From positions 2,629,001-2,693,000 of the forward strand of contig NC_079368.1 in the NCBI RefSeq assembly GCF_021018895.1: a stretch of DNA of 64,000 nt, given 5' to 3'. This stretch comes from Seriola aureovittata. Its lineage: Eukaryota > Chordata > Actinopteri > Carangiformes > Carangidae. Below are positions 33,119 through 44,946 of the stretch, in pieces. A program made the translations under genes and the position numbers. The notes beneath the pieces are model-generated. The model saw only the letters and a program-made list of their open reading frames with translations, did not search any database and had not been told where the DNA came from. Position 1 is the first letter of the stretch. The number at the start of each line of letters is the position of its first letter.

Positions 33119-33889
33119 GTGCTCAACTCAAAAAACACAAGGTAATGTGGTATTAGTCTTTGCAGAGGCAGGTAGAGAAGCACAGTCAGGAAATTGAAAA
33201 AAGATGATTATAAAACAATCATAAGCTGTACACATTATGGTGCTTATTGATAATATTCATAATAATATAGCATGTGAATACAAAAATAAGCTGTACATGT
33301 TATAGTGATAATATGATAAAGATTTTAGTGCAATAAGACCTGATGCAGTATATTGCAAAATCTTAAGTACAAATGAGTCACATTTCACATTATGATGATG
33401 ATGATAATAATAATAATATAATAATAACAATGTTACTATTAGGTAATTATATTGTAATAGTGATAATAATGATATGATGTGAGAATGAAAATCAAAAGTA
33501 TATCACAGCAAATACAGTATATGTACCTAATATATGGGAATGGTAATGAGTATTGTAAGTGCTAGTTCTTTACCATTATGTGGGTGAGAGGTCAGAGATG
33601 CTGGTGTTGATGTGGATTCAGGCCGAGTTTCCACACTGACTCATCTAGTCTGTTCCCTCTCATCATCCAGAGTTGCTTTAGCCTCTTCTCTTGTCACAGA
33701 GGTAAAAACTCATTGTTCTCCTTATTGAAACTAATCTAATCTAATATGAATTTGTCTTTAGCATGATGTCATAGAATATTTGATTTGTCCTGCATAATGT
33801 ATCAGTGTGTGTAATATGTCCAAATCTGTCATCTGATTCGGTTTAGTGATACTGAAGCAGGTAAATGTCCATCAAGTTTTGATACCATA
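33119..33889. other. AT-rich non-coding sequence
   Basis: Contains two similar AAGCTGTACA blocks (about 33,222 and 33,288) and a GAT/AAT run at 33,393-33,430. No gene is seen. Confidence 0.5.
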
Positions 33890-34930
33890 TACAGTTAGTG
33901 TCAGATTTAGAGAGGCTGCATCAGTGTGCGACAGTTTTAGGGTGAGGTAGGTCCATGTTCACACCACAATGCAGCTGAGCTGCATGGAGAGCTCACAGTG
34001 ATGTGAAAAAGGCTGTAACCTTGGCATTCTGTTCATAAGCCACATTGTAGGCCATGCAGGCCCAGTTTGTGGTAGATGGCTTGTATTGTCCAAGCCTTCT
34101 AGTCTCACTGTTCTGGAGATAAAGCTATTCCTCCTTTAATGGATTCTGCTAGGTTTTGTGTTACTATTCAGCCTGAATGAAAAGCCGGTGCCTGCTGAGG
34201 AACAATTCAGGGAAGAATGTGACATATCCAAATACCAGTTGCTTTTTGAGTGGCCAAACAACATATGCTTCACACGCTCAATATTCAGCACCCCCCATTC
34301 ACAGTGCTGAGCTTTCAACACCAGTGGGCTGGATTCACAGATATGCTGTTTTCCACTAGTGTAGTATTTCACCAGTATAGACTGTCAGGCGCAGCTTGCA
34401 CAGAGTCTGTCCTCTCAATGAAGGGAAAATTTTAGGAATCAGCCGACATATTTGTCATGGAACTTGTCTGTGAAATTCTGTGCATTAGCTTGCAGTGCAT
34501 TATTGTGTGGGTGTATAATATCTGATAGGGACACATCAAAGTGGAAGTGGTTCTTATCTCTAGAATTCAACAATGCTATCCATATTTCAGTGCCCTTGTT
34601 GGAGTGGATGTCTCCCTTTCTGCTTGATCCACTGCAGGTATTGTCACTGAAATAGTTAGCTACCAGCATCAAAATATCCACAAGCTAAGGCACAATGGTC
34701 AGAATGCACCTTGAATACTTAAGTTGGGGAGGGGGGTGCGGGAAAGGGAGGAGGGAGTGCACTTCAGTGTACATTCAAGCCCATCTCTGACATATTCCAT
34801 GGCCTTGAAGTCTCTGTAGAGTGTGGTGGTGCTCTCTGGGCTTTGTTTACGGATCACAGCTTGTTTACTATGAAGCCCAGCGCCAACCCTGAAGAGATGT
34901 GGGCCCAAGATGTTTTATCTCTTGTCAGGG
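33890..34930 (-). other. Coding-like, unrecognised minus-strand stretch (possible decayed gene or transposon)
   Basis: Three successive minus-strand frames of 69, 80 and 78 codons (34,908-34,699, 34,681-34,439, 34,372-34,136) follow each other with small gaps. Their composition looks protein-like: NYFSDNTCSGSSRKGDIHSN in the second, and KAQHCEWGVLNIERVKHMLF with SKSNWYLDMSHSS in the third. This would fit an old intronless coding sequence broken by frameshifts, such as a transposon protein or retrocopy. I do not recognise the family. Chance clustering cannot be excluded. Confidence 0.3.
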
Positions 34931-35286
34931 CTTGCTTCAATTAAATTAATGGAATCCATTCAGCTCTCCTCTTTCCCTTTCCCTTTCAGGCCCTGGCCAC
35001 GGAGGAGAATACATTAAAAAGATCTTAGAGCCTTAAGATGGTACATCATGGTATTAGGCACATGCAGTCATGTTTTCTCACAGATTTGGGTCTTTTTCTT
35101 TTCCCTCGCTAAATGAAATAATCAATCCAGCTACCTAGATGTAGCTCATCTGTATTTTCTAGCTTCTTACATTGTGAAGACAATTTTAATTCTGTCTCAG
35201 GTTATACTATTTTTTCATAAGACCCTTTATATGTTTAGAACAGGTAGCAAATGGCTTAAACATTGGTTAATAAATGACTTACTTTA
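34931..35286. other. Non-coding spacer
   Basis: AT-rich sequence up to the Tc1 remnant. No feature recognised. Confidence 0.5.
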
Positions 35287-36004
35287 TATGCCAATGAGCC
35301 TAAACATTATGACCACCTATAGATGAAGTGTATAACACTGATTATATTGTAACAGGTGTGCATGTTAAAGTCATGATGTATTAGAAGGTAGGTAAACAGT
35401 TGGTTCTTGTAGACAATATGTTGGATAAATTAACATGTATATATGTTTGAAGACCCAAGTGATGCTGACGAGGGTCAAATCATTTGCTGGATGATTGGAT
35501 CTGAGCATCTCCGAAATAGTAACGCTTGGTAAGAAGTGGTGAGTACCTACTAACAGTGGTCCGCGGAGGGACAAACCACATACAGGTACTGGGCACCCAA
35601 GGCTCATCAATCCATAAGTTAACTAGGCTGTAACATCTGGTCCTAACTGATAGAAACACCAGAAAATTGCACTGATGGTTATGGGAGGAATACATAGCTG
35701 ATGACTGAAATTCTCATACTAACTCCTGTCCATCACTTGAAGTTACTACAATGGACATGAAAACTCAACCTTGAATAAATGGAAGAAAGTTGCCCAGTCC
35801 AATGAGACTCCCCCAGGTAAAACCCAGATGAACACTGCACATGTACCTGGGGAAATGAGTTTGACACACCACCTGCCTAAACATTTAGTCCCTGGCCTTT
35901 TAATGTGCCAGACGTCAATCTGATCAAGCATCTGTGAGATATGTTGGAAAAATTATTTGCGGCAGCTTCACCTCACACCTTACAGGAATTAAAGGCGCTT
36001 GCTA
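35287..36004 (+). mobile_element. Tc1/mariner element, internally deleted
   Basis: The left end (ATGAGCCTAAACATTATGACC) has the terminal sequence of a well-known fish Tc1-type family. Body segments follow in the proper order. GAGCATCTCCGAAATAG and GGTCCGCGGAGGGACAAACC belong to the DNA-binding half. CACCCAAGGCTCATCAAT lies further on. GTTGCCCAGTCCAATGAGAC corresponds to the WSDE catalytic box. GTCAATCTGATCAAGCATCT corresponds to DLNPIEHLW. Full elements are over 1.5 kb; this one is 718 bp, lacks large internal parts and the right terminal repeat, and has many stops. Confidence 0.82.
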
Positions 36005-36008
36005 GATA

Positions 36009-36083
36009 GCTCACGTTAGCATTAGCAGCTGTTTACTTACGAGTCTAGAAGTAATGTTGTGAGTTCACCGTCAAACTTCATTC
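36009..36083 (+). repeat. Dispersed repeat Q, copy 2
   Basis: Matches 9,675-9,745 and begins directly at the broken right edge of the Tc1 remnant. The abrupt junction suggests a rearrangement or that one element inserted into the other. Confidence 0.65.
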
Positions 36084-36308
36084 CAAGCAGAGCAGGGGTT
36101 GGAGTTGTTTGGGCTAGTGTGCATATTGTTATGGCTTATTAGTATATATCAGTTATAGGGCGATAATAGGAGAACTTTTAGGTTGCGTGATTGTAAAGGG
36201 TTATAAACCATGAGTTCTGCATTTGCACATGTTAATTAAGTCAATAATAAAGGTTACAAGTTGTTTGTTAATTAGTCATTTGACTATTTCACAAGCATCA
36301 ACCTCTGG
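36084..36308. other. Non-coding spacer
   Basis: AT-rich, nothing recognised. Confidence 0.5.
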
Positions 36309-36424
36309 GACTGAAAAATGAAGCCAACACTGAAGTGACAAAAACTGCAGTTCCTCTAATGAACACTTGAGGCTGGCTCCAAAAGTGAGTCAATCTTCAT
36401 AGACTCCCATGTTAAAATGTCCAC
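36309..36424 (+). repeat. Dispersed repeat M, 5' part
   Basis: AGTGACAAAAACTGCAGTTC, then GAGGCTGGCTCCAAAAGTGA and CATAGACTCCCATGTTAA. I recognise this as the left part of a fish repeat whose right part occurs three more times here (37.9, 53.6, 59.6 kb). Its last stretch matches the beginning of the copy at 59,617. Confidence 0.6.
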
Positions 36425-37860
36425 TTAGCTAGCTGCTAGCTGTCTACTGGGCATCACCTCAGCTGATTAGTTCAGTCAATGAACGTGACTTCTCTGTTTG
36501 AGCTGTTGGTTTTCATGTTAATTATCAGACAGATAATTAGGGATCTGTTGTTTTTGTTCTTGTTATTATTCTTTATTATTTTTCTCTGCTAAAAATGTTT
36601 GTGCAGCAAAAACTACTGGAGAAGAACTAATTGTCCGATAGGTGGCGCTTTAATAAGAAGTATATTGTTTTGACAACAGCTTGGCCTAGAATGAAAATTC
36701 TTTTGCCCTTTTGGTCTCTGAAATTATCTGCAACTTTGCTCTATTGGTCTTCTGCTTTAAAAATGTTTAACTTTCCAGCCATTTTCAAAAAATTGAGCGT
36801 AAATCCAAAACAAACTAGTCTGAAACCGTTCATCTAATTCTCTCAAAATTTTGTCTACATCATCTGCAGACAGTGCTGACAAAATGTATCAAAAGAATTT
36901 CATTTTGTCAATCTGTTTTTAAATTATACAGTTTAACAGTGCATTATTGATATCAATTTTACACAATCGCTCTTAAATCAAAATTGGCTATTGCCGTTGT
37001 AACAAAACTTGGTTTAAGCCTGCGGACATTAGCTCAGGCTTTGCTATTGAGTGTTGGGGTATTCTGCCTATAGGGGTGCTACAAATGCAAAAAATGTATA
37101 TCTCAGAATCAGCTGAATGTATACGTACAAAATTCAGTTCATCCAATTTAAGGTCATTACTTATTCCAGGCATAAAGTTTGGTAATGATTGTTTAAAGTG
37201 GGCATGACTTATTACAGAAAATATACATTTCTAATCATTCCACCAACTTCTAAAAATCACAATAAATCACTTGTACAGAGCTGAGATTTTTTTCAGCACA
37301 TCTGCTGAATGGTGATAAAAGTTTGCTTCACTGTAACTTATGGTCAATTCAGAAGTCCATTACTCTATATTTTTTAATATATGCAAAATTAACTAACATC
37401 TGTATCTGCACAAGTCTTCATTCAAATGCCACCGAAAGTGACACACACATGCTGTAGATGGTAGATATCAAGTGTTTCAAACGGAGTGTGGAATGGTGCA
37501 ACAGTGAGTCCTCTGTGATATTCATAATCTTGCTGTAATTTGTACTGTATGTTCAACATTTTCTTTTTTGCTCATTGTTGGATTCAAAATCACCAACTAA
37601 TGATAACCCTTCTGAAACCAGTAGAATGATGTGTGATTTTCTTCAAGACTTTCATACCAACATTTTGACCATTTTAGGTGTTTAAAGTGAAACAAGCAAG
37701 ATACCCCACTTGTACACGTCATTGCCTCAACTTTGCCGGAAGCTGTCTGCTGCAAATATTTACACAGTGTTGCAACCAGAAGTCCCGCTTCAGCGAAAAT
37801 TCAACAGCAATTCATGGTAATTAAATGCTTGCAAGCTGCTAACAGGAGCGAAGGCTTGCC
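36425..37860. other. AT-rich non-coding sequence, possible unnamed repeat
   Basis: The part from about 36,620 (GATAGGTGGCGCTTTAATAA) to 37,400 has the look of an AT-rich fish repeat lacking coding capacity, but no second copy is evident here. Short frames are random. Confidence 0.4.
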
Positions 37861-37990
37861 ACGCACCGAAGTCTCGGGCTCCACACACGCACCACCTCTC
37901 TGCCCATTTCTGCATTAGCTAGGAGTTAGGTGGAGTCAAGTACTGCCAAAATGGCAATGGTGGAGCAGCTCACTCTAAGTTTCAAAACTT
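37861..37990 (+). repeat. Dispersed repeat M, internal fragment
   Basis: Matches 59,862-59,985 in the same orientation: CTCCACACAC, CACCTCT, CCCATTTCTG, GGAG, AGTACTGCCAAAATGG and GTGGAGCAGCTCACTCT. It lacks both termini. Confidence 0.75.
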
Positions 37991-39033
37991 CAAAACTGCC
38001 ATTTCAGCTACATCTTTCGCTGAAAACAAAGCAAATGTCCCGCTGGAGGATAAACACCAGCCAGAGATTTTACCCAACGCCAAGATGTGTTCTCATTAAA
38101 CTGGCTACAACTGTTCTATAGAGCATCATTCAATGGTTTATTGATTCATTAAAAGAAAGTAACCTCTTAGTCTCAGCTTACCACTGTCAGTGGTGTAGGT
38201 TGTTTATAGAAATGAATATAAAGAAATTCCATGATAATGTGTCACAGACGCTCAGAGACCTTGGGAACAAGTGAAATTCCTGTTTTGTTTTGGGTTCTTT
38301 GTCTGACTTGTGTTTGTCAAGTAATACAGTTTTTTCTACCTGTGTAAACAGCAGGTTGTCTGAGTGCAAACACTCTTATCTCAGCACATGCTATCATGCA
38401 TGCGTTTGCTGGCACGTTATCATCATTACAAACCAGCCAAGCTGCATAAAGGCCTCTCGTGTTGGTTTATAACATTTGTAATCAGCTTAAATTTCAAATC
38501 TCTCTTTAATGGGGATCAAAGCACAATTGTAACCACTGTGAGAATCATTTGTAAAAGAACGTGAGACACCGATTGTCACGAGAAGATAAGAAACTGTTTG
38601 TTTTGGTTAAGTTTTCCTCCGGTCCTACAGGCTGAGAAAAATGAAACAGGGATCTGTAGAGAATCAGCTTAAGTATATGAGACATCCTGCTACTCTGGTT
38701 AATCATTACATTGGTTTCCTTTCCTGTCGGCAGGCAGCAACGATTCCTGTATGAACACACAACCAAATGGTCCAAGGCAACACGAGGGAAGGTGAGGGAG
38801 TATGACGTAAATATATGGAAAAATGTTTCAGCTACCATCAGTCGAACATTAAAATGAGCATAAAAGACACATTAAAAGAGATTTCCTAAATGATTTCAGT
38901 TTAACTAACAAGCTGAATGTCATTGAGCAGCCTTGACCCTGTTTTGTTCTCCATGGTTTCACACTGTCTCTCAGATTTTCAAACTGTGATTTTGATTTTT
39001 AAATGAAGCTAATTTTAGCAGAGACTAAGAAGC
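37991..39033. other. Non-coding, no feature recognised
   Basis: No supported gene or named repeat. A 97-codon minus-strand frame at 38,545-38,838 has no domain. Confidence 0.5.
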
Positions 39034-39040
39034 TGTGTGT

Positions 39041-39080
<40 letters not shown>
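39034..39080. repeat. (TG)n microsatellite
   Basis: TG array with one GGG step. It faces a CA array at 39,191-39,210 in inverted orientation. Confidence 0.96.
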
Positions 39081-39081
<1 letters not shown>

Positions 39082-39190
39082 GCACTGAGCAATAAACTGC
39101 TCCAACTGGATATTCTTAATACACACAAAGAAGTTTCTTGTTGTTTTGTTTATTCCCCCAGCACAGTTTTTTTTTGTTTTGATTTTTTTT

Positions 39191-39210
39191 AACACACACA
39201 CACACACACA
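39191..39210. repeat. (AC)10 microsatellite
   Basis: Short perfect AC array, complementary to the TG array 110 bp to its left. Confidence 0.95.
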
Positions 39211-39337
39211 TTGCTGAAACAATGGTGGCCATGCAGGAAACACTGATCAGCACTGAAGTCCTGTATCCTGATGTGTCTGTTTCTGGGTGCATTGACATCA
39301 GACTCCACAACTCCTGCTCTTCCTGACCATGTGCAAA

Positions 39338-39528
39338 CTTGCACTTTTTCATGTACATATCGTGTGTATTGTGTATATTGTATTTATTAGTGTATATTTG
39401 GTATATTTTTGTTGTATATTTCCATAGATGTTTTATTCTATAGATGTTTATTTTTCTGCTGTGGTAAATGAATTTCCCAGTTGTGGGATTAATAAAGTTA
39501 ATCTAATCTAATCTAATCTAATCTAATT
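39338..39528 (+). mobile_element. Non-LTR retrotransposon 3' end with TAATC tail
   Basis: GTGTATATTGTATTTATT-type sequence leads to AATGAATTTCCCAGTTGTGG and GATTAATAAAGT, followed by five TAATC units (39,499-39,523). I recognise this 3' terminus as a very common fish LINE or LINE-mobilised ending. The body is missing, so it is an extremely 5'-truncated insertion. The clade is not resolved. Confidence 0.7.
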
Positions 39529-39700
39529 GTTGTGATTTCCTCGCCCATATTAACATCAGAGGACATTCGTATTTGAAGTCAAGCCTTTCGCATCTTTCCC
39601 CTGTATTTCACCTTTTAAGTCTCTGTGCTGCGCTGAAGCACCAGGTTCCACTGACAGTAGCCTGTTGCTGTCCCAGTTTATGAACAGAAGTTCACAAGCA

Positions 39701-40085
39701 TAGCATCACTGCTTGGGGCCCCACGTTGTTTAGGGGGCCCCTGGGGGCTGACAAATGGAACTCCACAGCAATGTCTCAAAATGTGGCTCCTCCCCCTTAA
39801 TCAACCAATGGATGACTTGCAATGACAGGGTCTCTATGTGTCGATGGTGAGAAATTTATTTTTTACAATGTGGCTATGCTGAAGTTATTAGTTATGTATT
39901 CATTAGGTTTTTATTGTTCTTTCTAATCTTTATCTTTAGAATTACAAGGTTTTGACATTCTTTATTTTTGTCACGTTTTTCATTGGTGTCAGATTATTTA
40001 TTAGTAATGGTGATGAACGCTGATTGGAGGGGCCCCCCTGGCAATTTTTTGCTTATGGCCCCAACAGACTCTAGAATCGCCACTG
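39701..40085. mobile_element. Possible GGGGCCCC-rich DNA repeat
   Basis: Begins with GCATCACTGCTTGGGGCCCC and ends with GGCCCCAACAGACTCTAGAA then TCGCCACTG. I recall a fish repeat with ends of the type CAGTGGCGATTCTAG. The GGGGCCCC blocks near both ends form inverted counterparts. No coding frame is present. Confidence 0.5.
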
Positions 40086-41789
40086 TTTATGTGTGTGAAG
40101 CAGTATGCGGTCACTGGCCTGTCGTGAAGCTGCAGCTCTGGGTGTTGGGCTGAGCATATCATTTACATTCTTCTCCAACTGACGTAGCCACAGTACTACA
40201 CACAGTGAAACCTGCTGCATAGTTTGTTTTCTGTTTGCTCGAAACAAATCCTTTGCAGTCAGTGTTTCACCGATGCTGTACGGACACAAGACGTCAGGGA
40301 AGGGCTGGGAGCTGAGACTGACGCTAACCTTTGTTCCTTTGATAACTTATGATTACTTATTAATTAATTATCCACCGAGGTGTCGTCCTCTCCAAAACAA
40401 ATGGACGGTAGAAGTAAAGAATAAAGCAATTTCACATTAAAAATCAGCGATTCGCTGACGGACATCTCAGATCTGAGCCGTCTCACATCTGCTTGGGTTT
40501 TTTCTTTGTTAAATTCAAATCCAGATGTCCGATGACTGAAATCCTTCATCTGGTTAAAATATGTAGCTGAAAATGACCAGTATAAGTATAAAAAAAGTGT
40601 ATCCTAAAAATGTAACTGAAAACTAGATAAAAGTCGATTTTGAGCTTCTGGCAGACAAACACAACACTGACACGTGCACGTAGAGGATATGATGTCATTG
40701 GCAGACATTTAAATGAAATGGAGCGTTATCATGATTTAAATCACAGATTTATCTGGTTTGAGAATTGATGGAAAAATATGGGATAATGTAAGAACACACC
40801 TAAACAACATATAGAACATAGGTCTAGTTATTTTAATGTGGAAAAGTTACAGGTTAGAACTTTATTGCTGACTCTTTGAAGCATCTCACTGAGATGCAAA
40901 TGAAGAAATAAAGATAAAGCTCAGTATAAAAGAGATGTTTCTACACCATACAGGAGTATTGAAATGTTCTTTATGGTAGAACATAATTAAAGAGCTGTAT
41001 TTGTTTAGGCTGCTTCTGTGGCACAGTCACTGGTCAATGACAATCAAATGGATTTGAGGAATGAGGCCAGAAAAGCAGGTATTACCACAGTCCTTATCAT
41101 ACGTTGTCCTAATCATAGCTCTGGTCCACCTTTGGATGGACATGAAAATTACCTATCACCTGTCAAGGGGAAATTACTGGTGAGGAACGTGTTATAGCTC
41201 TTGTATTCTTCTTTCCTCCCACCATGTTGATATTACACCCTTCTGCTGAGTAAATGCCCACAAAACCTGAAGACGCTGCGCACATGGAAATCAGGGATTA
41301 TTATGCTGGAGGAGAAGCGAGGCAGGATTGGGAGGTGATTTTCTGTTGAGACGTGACAGCATAAATACTTTGATAGTTCTGACTGAGCCCGGTGTCGGCA
41401 CAAACAACTGACATGGGATATACTTGGGTGCCTGATAAGACTGCCAGACGTGTAATTCTTCTGTCATCATTATCAGAGTCATCTCTGATTCAACAACACC
41501 AATTTGACTTGCAGTTTGGTGGAGGGATTAATAAATACTAAACAAACATCACATCCCCATATTTCTGGATATCATGTTCAGTCTGTCAGTGTGTGACAGC
41601 ACAGTGCACAGCCTCTTCATGCTTTCACAGACTGGTGTATCCATGCATCAGTGATGATTAAAATACATGCTGCACTTAATTAAAAACAAGCTACTCACCT
41701 TGATATTTCAAACTGAATGATAGTCATGATGGATAATACTCTTCTGTTCTGCTTCTTTGTCCATTCTAAGGCTTTTTACAGGAACCAAG
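40086..41789. other. Non-coding, no feature recognised
   Basis: About 1.7 kb of AT-rich sequence without supported genes, arrays or named repeats. Confidence 0.5.
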
Positions 41790-41809
41790 TTTTTTTTTTT
41801 TTTTTTTTT
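41790..41809. repeat. T20 tract
   Basis: Uninterrupted T run 35 bp before a SINE-like head. Confidence 0.95.
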
Positions 41810-41843
41810 GCCCAAACGTTTCTTTTTAAAGTGAACATTGCAT

Positions 41844-41907
41844 GTGGCGGCGGTGGCTCAGGAGGTCGTGCTAGTAGTCCACTAATTGATGAACCCGGCT
41901 GGGACAC
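41844..41907 (+). mobile_element. SINE head fragment (tRNA-like region)
   Basis: GTGGCGGCGGTGGCTCAGGA then GGTCGTGCTAGTAGTCCACTAA matches the start of a common fish SINE, whose box A reads TGGCTCAGGAGGTAGAGC. The box B part is eroded to GATGAACCCGGCTGG. The SINE body and tail are missing. Confidence 0.65.
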
Positions 41908-42362
41908 ACTTGCATGAATATTATAATACATCCATGTGCACTTGTTGTTCAGTGCTTTTAAGTGTTCCCACCACAACTTCCATGTGTTGAAGATGATTTC
42001 TGAATTTGTTTGTGTTTTGTCTATTTGCATGTTTTCTTCAGCTGCATTGTGTTGAGCTCTCAGGATGATGAATGATCTGAAACTGAATGAACTGAGCTCA
42101 GAGTAGTTTTCTGTAAGACAGTGTAAAACAGAATACAAATAAAGTTTACCACATTTGAATACTAAGACACACCATACTTTAGTACTATAGCTATATCCCA
42201 TAAAAACCATGTTAACAGAAATGACTAATAGTAAAGCTCAGTTAGCATTCCACATACACATACAATATAACAGTTGCAACACAACAGTTAAGCCATACAC
42301 ACCTGGTTCTGTGGGATACTAATATCTTCTAATATCTATCAGAACATTAACCCTGCCCTCTG

Positions 42363-42404
42363 CTGCTAGCATTGCTGTCATATGCTCCACAGCAATGCTA
42401 GCAG
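42363..42404. repeat. Perfect 16-bp inverted repeat (hairpin)
   Basis: CTGCTAGCATTGCTGT at 42,363-42,378 pairs exactly with ACAGCAATGCTAGCAG at 42,389-42,404 across a 10-nt spacer. It is the strongest short hairpin in the window. It may be the join of two inverted transposon ends. Confidence 0.93.
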
Positions 42405-44432
42405 TTAGCCAGCTAGCAATAGCAAAATTTGCCAAACACATTTATAATATTGGTAACAGCAAGTTAGCTAACGTTATCATGTCTGCTGTAGCCGTCACTA
42501 ATGAAAACATGTATCATTAAACCATCAAGTTACTTACACATGGAGGTAGAAGAAAAACCAGAGTCCTCCATCTCAGTGAAGCAGAAATTCAGTCTTGGAC
42601 TGATTCCCTGGGACAATCTACTCAAATGACACTGATGGAGCCGGTAAAAAGTTTGAAAACTTAATGGATGCTAACCAACCGGGATTTGAGCAGGTAGTCC
42701 CCATAGACAAAGAAGTGGTTTATTCTTCAGTGGAGGAAATTCTTGATGGCCACTTACCCTGAACGTGTATTGCACTGTGCCATCTCACCTGTGGGCGGAG
42801 CCTGTGTGTTTATAAATGTGGGGAGAACCAACGGTTTAATAGAAGGGACTCAGATGTACTAACAATCACATGCACATGCAGGCCCTGCCACACCGGCTAC
42901 CTAAACAAAGAGAGAAACTCACATTACAACACACACAGAGGGGGTGTGGCTTTGTTCTCTGTTCAGGACGTCATTACTCCACTATATCATTACATAGAAA
43001 ACAATTCTTTGCTGCTTTATTGTAGTTTTTAATCTAATTTACAAGATCTTTAAAGGTGCAGTCTTGATAAAATCTTTAGGGGGCGAGGGCACAACTTGGG
43101 CTTGTGGCAGCGCCTAAACCTAACAACACTGGAGCCCTGAGCCTTGTCTACAACCTGAATATATTGTTTGGATGAAAGAAGATGATCCTTTATGAAGAGT
43201 TGTTCACACACTATAACAGACTAAATGAAAAGGTTTCTGTGTGCTGCTCTGATGTTTGAGGGTTCAATGTTTTCCTGTTCCTTTGCTTTACAAAGTAAAA
43301 CTCACTATTTGCATAAGAAACCAGAATTATGAATAAAAAAATAACAAAAGGCAGTGAAGCCTGTGGAAAGCTAAACCTGGACAAAAAGCTAAAATTACTA
43401 ATTGGTTTACTGATCAGTTGTACTTTGTTCGATTGATTTGCAATTAATTCTGGTTTGCGGTGCATAAAAGACAGAGGCTGGCGCCAACCTTGAAGCTTGT
43501 GGATACCTTATACTCACTTAGAGGGTGAAGGGGGAAGAACATCAATACGTTGTTGTGAGTCTGCCCCGGGACTCGCGCTGATACTGTCTTCTTCATTTGT
43601 TGGGGCTGTGAGGCAGAGTGTATGGAACAATACATTTTCTGTCCGTTTAAAAAGGGAAGTGATGGATGATTTATCCTCTTAAGTGCAGGTGGGTGGTGTG
43701 TAACCCTGATCTGCCAGTGCCATTAGTGTGATCTTATGCTTTGGGATACACAGTGTGGAATTAATGTTTTATACTCCATAGGGATACATTATACAGAGAT
43801 GTGCAGTAAATATAGCTGCTCTTCCAATAATATGGCATATCACTGTATAAATATGTTGGTGGCTAATAAATATCCTTTCCAGTGAGCATGAGGTGATTAC
43901 ATGAACTTCTCAGCTACTTCACTCATCTACACAACTAAAGGGAATTTTCTATCTGCACAGCAGAGATGAAATAACAGCTCATAGTCAGAATACTGAACAG
44001 TAATCTTTTTTTTTTTCTTTTGAATATATTAACCTTGAAAATCTGGAATATGTTGATGTGGAACATCTGGAGAACGGGACACAGGTTTTATCATGTCAAC
44101 CAACAAGAGGTGTGTGGAAAATGTTCATGTATAAGATCATTAATTACAAACATTTATGAAAAGTCTGAAACACTGTTCTTCTAAAAAGTGAAATAAATCC
44201 ACGTGTCAGGAGTCAGACATGGTGACATCATGGTGCAGACTCAGCTGTAGAACTGTCGCAGCAGCTTTTCTGTCACTGCTGTTCACAGCCACAAAGTGTC
44301 AGGTGGTGTCTTACCTGTTTACCTTTTCATCATGTTACCACTTCTGAATACTGAAGTATTTTATTCCCAGACTGATTTCATACATCATTTTTCTTCTTCA
44401 AGTCCTGGAGCCTCAACAACTTTACCAACAAC
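42405..44432. other. Non-coding, no gene supported
   Basis: About 2 kb with only short random frames. No microsatellite or named repeat is recognised. Confidence 0.45.
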
Positions 44433-44946
44433 TCCCCCAACCTGAGCAACCGCACAGGTCGTTTGTTTCAACCCGCTGATATGACCCATACAAGTGTCTC
44501 CTGAAATAGCACCCCTAGACGTACCGGAACTTGGTTGTCATGGTTACAATAATAAACACGCTGACTGTACTGACAGGGGTGTACTTACCTTTGTTGTCAT
44601 GGTTACTATAATAATGGTGATGGCTTGGTTAGGTTTCAGGAACGACGGTGATTTGGGTTAAAATAAGTACTTCCTCAACATTAGACGATCTTTATTGTCA
44701 TGGTTACAATATAAAGTGCTGCTTTCACCTGGGGATCGAACTGCACTCTCCTGTGTCATATTCATCCATCCACAGCCACCTCCTCCTGACGTGAACATCG
44801 TCTCTCTTTATACTATGTCACCGCACTTTTCCCTTTGCTCCTGTCATAATTACTACGACCACTAATTGTCGCTTAGCAACAAAACGTGACACAATAACCT
44901 GCTGCTCAGACAACCTGTGGGCTCATTTTTACAGGAGGACAGTCTT
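44433..44946 (+). repeat. Dispersed repeat R, copy 2
   Basis: Runs parallel to 54,570-55,048. Shared blocks are CCAACCTGA, TTTCAACCC, GACCCATAC, CATGGTTACAATAATAAACA, GGTTAAAATAAGTACTTCCT, ATTACTACGAC and CTGTGGGCTCATTTTTACAG. The motif GTTGTCATGGTTAC recurs within the copy. No long frame or clear terminal repeats; the class is unknown. Confidence 0.85.

Noticed and set aside
41776..42210. 144-codon minus-strand frame
   Set aside because: It runs through a SINE fragment and ends in a poly-T tract read as Lys; no domain is present.
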